A stretch of 64,000 nucleotides of DNA from Mesorhizobium atlanticum. GTDB lineage: Bacteria > Pseudomonadota > Alphaproteobacteria > Rhizobiales > Rhizobiaceae. Position numbers and translations under genes: made by a program. Every line of letters starts with the position of its first letter. Position 1 is the stretch's first letter. The stretch covers positions 682,001 through 746,000 of the forward strand of contig NZ_QMBQ01000001.1 in the NCBI RefSeq assembly GCF_003289965.1, in the 5' to 3' direction. Below are positions 55,413-63,421 of this stretch, piece by piece. The notes beneath the pieces were generated by a model. It was not told the DNA's origin and ran no database searches. It saw only the letters and a list, made by a program, of their open reading frames with translations.

Positions 55413-55560
55413 TTCCTTCTCCCCCTGTGGGAGAAGGTGGATCGGCGCGAAGCGCCGAGACGGATGAGGGGTGTTCCAGCGGAGTGAGACGTTGGCGTTC
55501 CCTGGAACACCCCTCATCCGGCCGCTGCGCGGCCACCTTCTCCCACAAGGGGAGAAGGTA
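55413..55560. repeat. Large palindromic intergenic repeat, family A copy 2
   Basis: Same nested plan as the copy at 5.53 kb, in opposite orientation: outer stem CTTCTCCCCCTGTGGGAGAAG, small stem CGGCGCGAAGCGCCG, arms GATGAGGGGTGTTCCAG and CTGGAACACCCCTCATC, then small stem GGCCGCTGCGCGGCC and CCTTCTCCCACAAGGGGAG. It lies inside the ABC operon, between the binding-protein stop and the regulator start. Confidence 0.88.
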
Positions 55561-55569
55561 AGGCGCCGC

Positions 55570-56640
55570 TCAGCCCCCCGCCTTCACCTTCTCGAACATC
55601 TTGGCCACATCGTCATTTTGCTTCATCGGGCCGGTGAAGATGGTGCTCTTCAGCATCACCTCCGGGTCCGCCGGCAGCTGCAGCTTGTCGAGTTCATCCT
55701 TCGACACGCCGGCGAAAGCGGTCGAGAGCGAGCTGCCATAGCCGTAGGACTGGATCAGGAACTTGCCCGAATCGGCGTCGAGCCGGCTGTTGATGAAGTC
55801 ATAGGCGAGATCGACGTTCTTGGCATCCTTGAGCATGACGAAGCCGCAGGCCCAGGTGAGCATGCCTTCCTTCGGCTTCATGAACTCGACCGGCACGCCC
55901 TGCTTCTTGAGCGAGGTGGCGGACGCGTTCCAGGTCATGGCGGCGACCAGCTGGCCGCTGGCCAAAGCCTGCTCCACCGAGGTCATGTCGGTGGTGTAGC
56001 TCGACAACAGCGGCCGCTGCTCGCGCAGCTTTGCCGCCACCTTGTCCATCTGGTCCGGCGTCATGTCGAAGGGGTTCACGCCTGCCAGGAGAGCCGCAAC
56101 GATCGGCGTGTCATGCACGGCGTCGATGGTCGCCATGCGGCCGGCATATTGCTTGTCCCACAGAAGATTCCAGCTCGCCTCCGGGTTCTTCACCAGATCG
56201 GTGCGGTAAAGGATCGAGGTGTTGCCCCAATCCCACGGCACCATCCACACCTTGCCGTCGCCTGCCTGCAGGTCGGGCAGGTTCTTGAACACCGGGAAGA
56301 TCGAATCCCAATTCTTGATGCGCTTGGTGTCGATCGGCTGCAGCAGGCCTTCCTTGTTCCAGCGCGCCACCTTGTCGTAGCAGGGATGCGCAATGTCGGG
56401 CCGGAAGCCGGCCTTGACCTTGGTGAAGGCGTCATCATCGTCGCCGAAGATCGTCGCCTCGACGCCATCGGGATGCGCGGCAAGGAAGCTCTTGTTAAAG
56501 TCGGGCAATTCATAGCCCGACCAGGTGAAATATTGCAGCTTGTCGGCGGCAAAAGCGACCGTCGACGACAGCGCCACGGCCAGAGCCGCGAGACCCGCCA
56601 GGGCTTTGCGGCCGATGATCGATTTCAGGTGGACAGTCAT
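55570..56640 (-). CDS. Extracellular solute-binding protein, PotD type (second system)
   Basis: 356 residues with a signal peptide (MTVHLKSIIGRKALAGLAAL..., cleavage near AFA). The mature start KLQYFTWSGYELPDFNKSFL is typical of spermidine/putrescine-binding proteins. Its gene lies downstream of two permease genes on the same strand and upstream of the large repeat. Confidence 0.92.
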   Translation of the reverse strand: MTVHLKSIIGRKALAGLAALAVALSSTVAFAADKLQYFTWSGYELPDFNKSFLAAHPDGVEATIFGDDDDAFTKVKAGFRPDIAHPCYDKVARWNKEGLLQPIDTKRIKNWDSIFPVFKNLPDLQAGDGKVWMVPWDWGNTSILYRTDLVKNPEASWNLLWDKQYAGRMATIDAVHDTPIVAALLAGVNPFDMTPDQMDKVAAKLREQRPLLSSYTTDMTSVEQALASGQLVAAMTWNASATSLKKQGVPVEFMKPKEGMLTWACGFVMLKDAKNVDLAYDFINSRLDADSGKFLIQSYGYGSSLSTAFAGVSKDELDKLQLPADPEVMLKSTIFTGPMKQNDDVAKMFEKVKAGG

Positions 56641-56667
56641 TTTCGTTCTCCTCTTCTTTGTTGTGCT

Positions 56668-57486
56668 TCAGGCTGGATTGCGGCGCGCGGCGCCGAGGCC
56701 GCGATGGCGCAGGATTTCGGCGGTTCCGGCGATGATGAAGGACGCGGTGAGGATCACCGTGCCCAGCGCCATCACGGTCGGCAGCGAGCGCGGGAAGCGC
56801 AGCTGGCTCCAGATGTAGAGCGGCAGCGTCGGCTCGGTGCCGGCGAGGAAGAAGACGACGATGAACTCGTCGAAGGAAATCAGAAAAGAAAGCATGAACG
56901 CCGACAGCACGGCAGGCGCGCTCAGCGGCAGCATGACACGCCGGAATGTCGTCCAGTCGGAAGCGCCAAGGTCGAGCGCCGCCTCGCGAATGGTTTTCGG
57001 AATGGCGGCGAAGCGGCTGCGCATCACCACCACGGTCGTCGGCAGCGCGACGAGGATATGGCCGAGCACGATCGAGATGCGCGACGGGCCGAGGCCGATC
57101 AGATTGACCAGGATCAAAAGCGAAATGCCGACGATGACGCCGGGGATCAGGATCGGCAGCCGGGCGATGGCGCTGATGGCGGAGGCAAGCGGCGAGCGGC
57201 CATAGAGATCCATATAGGAAACGGTAATGCCGCAGAGCGTCGCGCCCAAAGCGGCAATGAGGCCGATGACCAGGCTGTTGGCCAAGGCGCCGGAGAGCGC
57301 CGGATTGCCGTAGAGCGTGCGGTACCAGTCGAGCGTAAAGCCCTGCAGCGGAAACGCCGCCTGGATGGAGTTGTTGAAGGAAAACAGCGGGATCAAAAGC
57401 ACCGGCAGATAGAGGAAGACGAGATAGGCGAGCACGTAAAGGCCGAGCCAGCGGCCGTCGCTGTTGGTGTTGGCCCGCGCGCTCAT
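56668..57486 (-). CDS. ABC transporter permease, PotC type (second system)
   Basis: 272 residues, about six membrane helices; EAA-like segment REAALDLGASDWTTFRRVML. ATG 57486 overlaps the previous stop (ATGA), so the permeases are translationally coupled. Confidence 0.93.
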   Translation of the reverse strand: MSARANTNSDGRWLGLYVLAYLVFLYLPVLLIPLFSFNNSIQAAFPLQGFTLDWYRTLYGNPALSGALANSLVIGLIAALGATLCGITVSYMDLYGRSPLASAISAIARLPILIPGVIVGISLLILVNLIGLGPSRISIVLGHILVALPTTVVVMRSRFAAIPKTIREAALDLGASDWTTFRRVMLPLSAPAVLSAFMLSFLISFDEFIVVFFLAGTEPTLPLYIWSQLRFPRSLPTVMALGTVILTASFIIAGTAEILRHRGLGAARRNPA

Positions 57487-58385
57487 GTGCGGCTGCCGAA
57501 CCGGCGGTCGGCGCCGCGCGCGACCAGCACCACGCACAGGATGACCAGCATCACGCAGACCGAAAGGGCGGCGCCGAACGGCCAGTCATTGGCCTTGCCG
57601 AACTGCGACTGGATCAGCGTGCCGATCATGGTGCTGGCCGGACCGCCGACCATGGCCGGCGTGACATAGTCGCCGACCGTCGGCACGAAGACGACGAGCG
57701 CGGCGGCCAGCACGCCCGGCATCGAATTGGGCAGCACGACGCGACGGAAGCTGGTGAAGGGCCGCGCGCCGAGATCGGAGGCGGCTTCGAGCAGCGATTT
57801 CGGGATCGTGTCCAGCGCCACATAGATCGGCAGGATGGCGAAGGGCGCGTAGGCGTGGGCGAGCGTCACGACCACCGCGGCCGGCGTGTTGAGGAAGGCA
57901 AGCGTCGGCTCCTTCCAAAGGCCGCTTTCGATGAAAGTCGAATTCAGCACGCCGTTATAGGCAAGCACGATCTTCCAGGCAAAGACGCGCAAGAGGTAGC
58001 TGGTCCAGAAGGGCAGCGTGACCAGGAAGAGCAAAAGGTTGCGGCGGCGGCCGGCATGGAAGGCGAGGTAGTAAGCAACAGGATAGGCGGTAACGACTGT
58101 CGCCAGCGTCACCAGGCCGGCAATGACCAGCGAGCGCAGCGTCACCGTCCAGTAGAGCGGATCGGTGGCGACGGTGAGGAAATTCTCTGCCGTCAGGCCG
58201 ACGCCGAGCAGCGAGCCGTCATTGCCCCTGAAGGCGAGGAAGACCACAAGGCCAAGCGCGAAGAGGATCAGGAAGAATGTGACCAGCCCGCCCGGCAGCA
58301 GCATGGCGAAGCGGAAGACCGGCGAGATGCGGTTTTCCGGCAAGGACCGCGCTGCAACGATGGTCGACGACATCGAACTGCCCAT
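57483..58385 (-). CDS. ABC transporter permease, PotB type (second system)
   Basis: 300 residues, about six helices; EAA-like segment LEAASDLGARPFTSFRRVVL. First permease of the second importer. Two nearby ATG codons exist (MGSSM); the upstream one is used here without strong ribosome-site support. The amine-oxidase-like gene lies 81 bases upstream on the same strand. Confidence 0.93.
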   Translation of the reverse strand: MGSSMSSTIVAARSLPENRISPVFRFAMLLPGGLVTFFLILFALGLVVFLAFRGNDGSLLGVGLTAENFLTVATDPLYWTVTLRSLVIAGLVTLATVVTAYPVAYYLAFHAGRRRNLLLFLVTLPFWTSYLLRVFAWKIVLAYNGVLNSTFIESGLWKEPTLAFLNTPAAVVVTLAHAYAPFAILPIYVALDTIPKSLLEAASDLGARPFTSFRRVVLPNSMPGVLAAALVVFVPTVGDYVTPAMVGGPASTMIGTLIQSQFGKANDWPFGAALSVCVMLVILCVVLVARGADRRFGSRT

Positions 58386-58466
58386 CGGAATTCTGAAATC
58401 GCCTAATGATTTTTCATATTCGTGAAACTGTCAAGCTGAATCGCTTGTGCGCTGCACGCGTTTGGC

Positions 58467-59750
58467 TCATCGTTCGAATGCGTCGAGCATCCGGTACCAG
58501 GTGATGGCCGCGGCAACGCCGACCTGGCGGAAGGCGTGGAACGGGATCGCCCGGATCGGCGACAGCGGGAACGGCAGTTGCCTGGCATCGCCGCTGGCAA
58601 GATAGTTCGCCATGCGCTTGCCGAGCGCGCTCATCAGGCCGACGCCCCTGCCCTGACAGCCGACAACCGCGATCAGGCCCTTTTCCGGTTCATGCAGATG
58701 CGGCAGGTGATCCGGCGTCAGCGCCACGCGGCCGAACCAGCGCTTTTCGATGGCGATGCCGGCAAGCGCCGGATAGAGGCGGGTGAGCGCGCGTTCGAGA
58801 TGCGCCCAGTCGGCCGCGCTTGAGGGCAGCGCCATGCGACCGCGGCCGCCCAGCACCATCCGGCCATCTGGACTCCGGCGGTAGTAGACGAGGATGCGAC
58901 GGGAATCGGAAACGGCCTGGCCGCCGGGCAGGATGCTCGCGGCAAGCTCCGCCGGCAGCGGCGCGGTGGCGATCTGGAAGGAATGCAGCGGCACGATTGT
59001 TTGCGCAAGGCCGCGCAGCAGGCCGTCCGTATAGGCGTTCGTGGCGAGCACGACCGACTTGGCGCGCAATTCGGCGCCGCTCTGCGTCGCAACCCGCCAG
59101 ACCCCGGTCTCCTTGGCAAGCCTCACCACCCGCTGCTGCTCGGCGATCTCGGCGCCGGCGGCCGAGGCGACGCGGGCCAGTTCGAGCGTATAGGACAGCG
59201 GATCGATGATGCCGGCGCGGCGGTCGAGCCAGCCGCCGAGATAGCCCCTCGCGCCGGTCATCGCCGCGATCTCGGCCTGGTCGAGCAGCTTGACGTCGGC
59301 GCCGCGCGAGCGCCATTGACGATCGCGGTTGGCCGCCGCCTTCAGCGCGGTCTCGGTGTGCGCCGCCTGGATCCAGCCGTTGCGCGTGAACGGCACTGCC
59401 AGCTTCTCGTCGCGGATCACATCGAACACGGCATCGGCCGTCGAGGTGGCGAAGTCGACCAGGGCTTCGCCGCGCTCCTTGCCGAAATGTCCGATTAGCC
59501 ATTCAGGGTCATATTTGAGGCCGGGAATGACCTGGCCGCCATTGAGGCCCGAAGCACCCTGCCCGATCGCGCCGGCATCCAACACCTGGACCGAGAGACC
59601 GGCGCGCGCCGCATGCAAGGCCGTCGACAGGCCCATAATGCCGCCGCCGACGATGATCGCGTCCAACGTGCCGCCGAATGACAGTTCGGACCGGAACGCC
59701 GGCGCCGTTCGGGGTTTTTGCCAGACCGGATCGGAGAAGGCTGCGGGCAA
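58467..59750 (-). CDS. PuuB/DadA-like FAD-dependent amine oxidase
   Basis: 427 residues of the DAO family: dinucleotide-binding GGTLDAIIVGGGIMGLSTAL (about 26-45), the QGASGLNGGQVIPGL segment and C-terminal VVGCQGRGVGLMSALGK. PuuB oxidises gamma-glutamylputrescine; related enzymes oxidise D-amino acids or glycine derivatives. Context with a polyamine-type importer and a PuuR-like regulator favours an amine or gamma-glutamyl-amine substrate. TTG start with an excellent GAGGTGATC ribosome site. Confidence 0.88.
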   Translation of the reverse strand: MPAAFSDPVWQKPRTAPAFRSELSFGGTLDAIIVGGGIMGLSTALHAARAGLSVQVLDAGAIGQGASGLNGGQVIPGLKYDPEWLIGHFGKERGEALVDFATSTADAVFDVIRDEKLAVPFTRNGWIQAAHTETALKAAANRDRQWRSRGADVKLLDQAEIAAMTGARGYLGGWLDRRAGIIDPLSYTLELARVASAAGAEIAEQQRVVRLAKETGVWRVATQSGAELRAKSVVLATNAYTDGLLRGLAQTIVPLHSFQIATAPLPAELAASILPGGQAVSDSRRILVYYRRSPDGRMVLGGRGRMALPSSAADWAHLERALTRLYPALAGIAIEKRWFGRVALTPDHLPHLHEPEKGLIAVVGCQGRGVGLMSALGKRMANYLASGDARQLPFPLSPIRAIPFHAFRQVGVAAAITWYRMLDAFER

Positions 59751-59944
59751 AGATCACCTCGGCGCTTGGAACTGCGTGAAAATTCTATTGTCGATTTCAC
59801 GGATTTGAAAGAGCGTTTCGATGGGCCAGATCACCGGCGGCTGTGAGACAAGCCCATTGGCCCCATGGACCACACCATCAACGGGATAGACGTTTGGGCA
59901 AAATCCGGGGAAAGTGCCGCCCGCAAGATTGAGAGGACAGCGCC

Positions 59945-61102
59945 ATGACCGATCCAACCCGCCTGCCCGCCGAAGGACTTTTCGTCGGCCGCGCCAGAAC
60001 CAGCGAAGCCGCCCACCCGCTGGTGGTGACGGCGCGGAACGGCGAAGTGATCGATATCACCTCGAGCGCGGCGCCGACGGTGCGCGACCTTTGCGAGCTG
60101 AAGGATCCGGCCGACTATCTGCGTTCTGCCAAGGGCAAGGCGATCGGCGCGCTTGCCGTTATCGCGGCGAACAGTTTTGAGGCCACACGTGACGCAAAGA
60201 AACCCATCCTGCTGTCGCCCGTCGACCTGCAGGCAGTGAAAGCCTCCGGCGTCACCTTCGTGGTCAGCCTGCTCGAACGCGTCATCGAGGAGCAGGCGCG
60301 CGGCTCGGCGGAGAAGGCCGACGCCATCCGCGCCGACATCGTCGGGCTGATCGGGAACGATTTGTCGAAGCTCAAGCCGGGCTCGCCGGAAGCGATGGAG
60401 ATCAAGGCCAAGCTGATCTCGCGCGGCGCCTGGTCGCAATATCTGGAAGTGGGCATCGGCCCGGATGCCGAGATCTTCACCAAATGCCAGCCGATGGCGT
60501 CCGTCGGCTTCGGCGCCGATGTCGGGCTGCACCCGGTCTCCACCTGGAACAATCCGGAACCCGAGATCGCCATGATCGCCGACAGTTCGGGCCGCATCGT
60601 CGGCGCCACGCTCGGCAACGACGTCAATCTGCGCGATGTCGAGGGGCGCTCGGCGCTGCTTCTGGGCAAGGCAAAGGACAACAATGCCTCGGCGTCGCTC
60701 GGGCCTTTCATCCGGCTGTTCGACGAGACGTTTTCCATCGCCGACGTGAAGCGCGCCACGGTGCGGCTCAGCGTCGAGGGCGAGGACGGCTTCTCACTGG
60801 AAGGCGCCAGCTCGATGGCCGAAATCAGCCGCTCGCCGGAAGAACTGGTCAAGGCGGCGATGGGGCCGCATCATCAATATCCCGACGGGCTGGCGCTTTA
60901 TCTCGGCACCATGTTCGTGCCGTCGAAGGATCGCGGCGAGAAGGGCAAGGGATTCACCCACAAGGTCGGCGACATCGTCACCATCTCGTCGGAAAAGCTC
61001 GGCGCGCTCACCAACCGCGTGCGCCTGTCGCCGGATTGTCCGCATTGGACCTACGGCGCCAGCCACCTGATGCGCGACCTGGCCAAGGCGGGCCTTATCT
61101 AA
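59945..61102 (+). CDS. Fumarylacetoacetate hydrolase (FAH) family protein
   Basis: 385 residues. The catalytic FAH domain covers about 130-350, with EPEIAMIADSSGRIVGATLGNDV and the acidic metal ligands within this stretch. Family members cleave or dehydrate 2-keto-3-deoxy acids and acylpyruvates. Just downstream is a ribose-type sugar importer, suggesting a 2-keto-3-deoxy sugar acid dehydratase or hydrolase, for example in a non-phosphorylative pentose route; this is inference. Confidence 0.87.
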   Translation: MTDPTRLPAEGLFVGRARTSEAAHPLVVTARNGEVIDITSSAAPTVRDLCELKDPADYLRSAKGKAIGALAVIAANSFEATRDAKKPILLSPVDLQAVKASGVTFVVSLLERVIEEQARGSAEKADAIRADIVGLIGNDLSKLKPGSPEAMEIKAKLISRGAWSQYLEVGIGPDAEIFTKCQPMASVGFGADVGLHPVSTWNNPEPEIAMIADSSGRIVGATLGNDVNLRDVEGRSALLLGKAKDNNASASLGPFIRLFDETFSIADVKRATVRLSVEGEDGFSLEGASSMAEISRSPEELVKAAMGPHHQYPDGLALYLGTMFVPSKDRGEKGKGFTHKVGDIVTISSEKLGALTNRVRLSPDCPHWTYGASHLMRDLAKAGLI

Positions 61103-61187
61103 CGCCGCACCCAAAGGGCCATTGCCTGGAGGTCATCCGGGCGGCGCATGAGCCGATGGCGCCGCTTGCCCGCGAAAATCATCGCTG

Positions 61188-61215
61188 CTGATGCAATCTG
61201 ATGGGATTGCTGATG
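61188..61215. promoter_or_regulatory. Operator candidate upstream of the sugar importer
   Basis: GCAATC-TGATGG-GATTGC is a perfect six-base dyad, and CTGATG is repeated three times (61188, 61198, 61210) across it. It lies about 160-185 bases before the binding-protein start. Confidence 0.5.
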
Positions 61216-61357
61216 GCGCGCGCGCCTCGCTCAACATCCATTGGCGATGGAGGCTTGCCAGCGCCGGAAAAAGAGAATGCTCTAGACGTTCCGGTCGGCG
61301 CCGGCAGGAGACGCGGTCCAAGGCCGCGTCGCGCCGATCCAGGAGGAGAGTTTCAAC

Positions 61358-61387
61358 ATGGGAGGAATCAAATGCTTACGCGGCTAA
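61358..61387 (+). CDS. Nine-codon leader ORF overlapping the sugar-binding protein start
   Basis: AGGAGGAG seven bases before ATG 61358 begins MGGIKCLRG then TAA. The GGAGGA within it, encoding Gly-Gly, is at the same time the ribosome site of the downstream gene, whose ATG lies in another frame within the leader. It would couple or modulate initiation. Not proven to be translated. Confidence 0.5.
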   Translation: MGGIKCLRG

Positions 61388-62304
61388 GACTGCTCGTGCT
61401 TGGCTTGATCGCGCTCGTCGCCATTCCGGCGATGGCTGAGGCCAAGACGTTCTACTGGATTTCACATGGCGGCCCGGCCGACCCGGTCTGGACCTATTTC
61501 CTGGCCGGCGCCAAGCAATGGGCAAGCGACACCGGCAACAAGGTCAACACGTCGTTCCACAATGGCGACGTTGCCTCGCAGCAGGAGGCGATCCGCGCCG
61601 CCATCTCGGCCAAGGCCGACGGCATCGTCACCACCAGCCCCGATCCGGGCAGCCTGATCGAGCTGGCCAAGGAAGCGCGCGCGGCCAACATCCCGATCAT
61701 CAACTTCAACACGCCCGACCCGAAAGCCAACTTCAACGCCTATGTGGGCGGCGACAACGTCACCTTCGGCAAGCACTGGGCGCAATACCTGGTCGATAAG
61801 GGCCTGGTGAAGAAAGGCGACTTCGTCTGGATGCCGGTCGAGGTCCCCGGCGCCACCTATGGCGTGCAGGAAGAGGAAGGCATCAAGAGCGTGTTCGGGC
61901 CGGCAGGCATCACCTATGAGATCACCGAAGCCACGCTCGACCAGGCCGAAGTGATCAGCCGCATGGCCGACTACCTCACCGCGCACAAGGGCAAGGTGAA
62001 GGCGATCATCGGCCTCGGCGACCTCGTCACCGGCTCGATCAAGCGCGTGTTCGACCAGGTCGGCGTCAAGGCGGGCGAGATACCGGTCGTCGGCTGGGGC
62101 AACTCGCTCGACACCACCCAGGAAGTGCTGAACGGCTACGTCAACGCCGCGCAGTGGCAGGACCCGCAGGCGACCAGCTATGTGGCGCTGTCGCTGGCCA
62201 ACATGGCCGCCAGCGGCATCCCCCCGGGCTTCAACGTCATCACCGGCGCGCTCTATGAGAAGGACACGGCCGGCGTCTACGACAAGATCCTGTCCGGCAA
62301 ATAA
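61372..62304 (+). CDS. Sugar ABC transporter substrate-binding protein (RbsB type)
   Basis: 310 residues with a signal peptide (MLTRLRLLVLGLIALVAIPA..., cleavage near AEA). The mature fold shows ISHGGPADPVWTYFLAGAKQ, the AKADGIVTTSPDP and IPIINFNTPDP strands of periplasmic-binding protein type 1. Ligand is a sugar or autoinducer-type sugar, not resolvable by eye. GGAGG precedes the ATG. First gene of the importer operon. Confidence 0.92.
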   Translation: MLTRLRLLVLGLIALVAIPAMAEAKTFYWISHGGPADPVWTYFLAGAKQWASDTGNKVNTSFHNGDVASQQEAIRAAISAKADGIVTTSPDPGSLIELAKEARAANIPIINFNTPDPKANFNAYVGGDNVTFGKHWAQYLVDKGLVKKGDFVWMPVEVPGATYGVQEEEGIKSVFGPAGITYEITEATLDQAEVISRMADYLTAHKGKVKAIIGLGDLVTGSIKRVFDQVGVKAGEIPVVGWGNSLDTTQEVLNGYVNAAQWQDPQATSYVALSLANMAASGIPPGFNVITGALYEKDTAGVYDKILSGK

Positions 62305-62320
62305 GTCACCGCGCGATTGA

Positions 62321-62356
62321 CCAGCGCCGCGCTTTCCACCTGAGGCGCGGCGCTGG
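62321..62356. terminator. Intercistronic hairpin after the sugar-binding protein gene
   Basis: Perfect 12-base stem CCAGCGCCGCGC / GCGCGGCGCTGG with a 12-base loop and no T tail. It probably stabilises the binding-protein mRNA and reduces read-through to the permease. Confidence 0.75.
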
Positions 62357-62430
62357 ATGCTACCGCCGCCGGAGGCGCCGCCATACGCGGCGCGTAACCG
62401 GCCAGTTTTCAATCATGTCGCGGGTATTTC

Positions 62431-63417
62431 GTGGAAAATCGTTCCTTCATCCAGCGCCTGATCGGCAGGTCGGAATTCGGCCCCCTTGTCCTGCTCGTCG
62501 TCGAGCTGGTCGTGTTCTGGGCCATCAATCCGGACTTCCTCTCGCCGCAGAACATCTCCAACATCCTGGCCTTCACCGTCGAGCTCGGCCTGATCGCGCT
62601 GGCGATGACGCTGCTGATGACATCGGGTGAATTCGACCTTTCCGTCGGCTCGCTGTTCGGCTTCTCGCCGGTCTTGATGTGGACGCTCTACAACAGCGGC
62701 GTCACCTCGCTGGAGGTGGGCCTGCTGATCGCGCTGATCGTTGCCGCGCTGATCGGGCTGGTGAATGGCTGGTTCGTCACCCGGCTCAAGATCCCGTCCT
62801 TCCTGGTGACGCTCGGCATGCTGCTGGTCGTGCGCGGCACGGCGCTGTTCGTCACCGACGGTTTTCCGCAGCGGACCTGGAGCGCGGAAGGCAGCTGGCT
62901 GGCGAACATCCTGGTCGGCGATTTCTATGTCGGGCCGTTCCGCATCTATGCCTCGCTGTTCTGGTTCATTGGTGCTGCGATCGTCCTCGGCTATGTGCTG
63001 ACGCAAAGCCGGACCGGCAACTGGATCCAGGCCGCCGGCGGCAATCCCAACGCAGCCCGCGCACGCGGCGTCAACGTCAACCGCGTCAAGGTCGGCCTGT
63101 TCATCCTGTCGGCGGTGATGGCCTCGCTCGCCGGCGTGATCTCGTCGCTGCGCACCTCCGCGGCCAACCCCAACAGCGGCACCGGCTACGAGCTCGAGGT
63201 CATCGCCATGGTGGTGATCGGCGGCACGGCGCTGACCGGCGGTCGCGGCACCATCATCGGCACGGTGCTCGGCATCCTGATCCTGCGCGTGATGCGCAAC
63301 GGCATCGTGCTGATCGGCGTGCCGGGGCTGGCCTACAACATCTTCATCGGCGCGATCATCCTCGGCATGATGGCGCTGCATTCATGGCTCGAACGCCGGC
63401 ACCAGGCAGGGACCTAA
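62431..63417 (+). CDS. Sugar ABC transporter permease (RbsC type)
   Basis: 328 residues with eight or more membrane helices. GEFDLSVGSLFGFSPVL after helix 3 and AAGGNPNAARARGVNVNRVK are diagnostic of ribose/xylose-type permeases. GTG start. The ATPase start follows the stop by four bases, so the operon continues. Confidence 0.93.
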   Translation: MENRSFIQRLIGRSEFGPLVLLVVELVVFWAINPDFLSPQNISNILAFTVELGLIALAMTLLMTSGEFDLSVGSLFGFSPVLMWTLYNSGVTSLEVGLLIALIVAALIGLVNGWFVTRLKIPSFLVTLGMLLVVRGTALFVTDGFPQRTWSAEGSWLANILVGDFYVGPFRIYASLFWFIGAAIVLGYVLTQSRTGNWIQAAGGNPNAARARGVNVNRVKVGLFILSAVMASLAGVISSLRTSAANPNSGTGYELEVIAMVVIGGTALTGGRGTIIGTVLGILILRVMRNGIVLIGVPGLAYNIFIGAIILGMMALHSWLERRHQAGT

Positions 63418-63421
63418 GACG

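Noticed and set aside
55471..57669. 732-codon plus-strand frame over the second importer genes
   Set aside because: It begins within a palindromic repeat and covers a binding-protein gene and permeases that carry clear motifs on the other strand.
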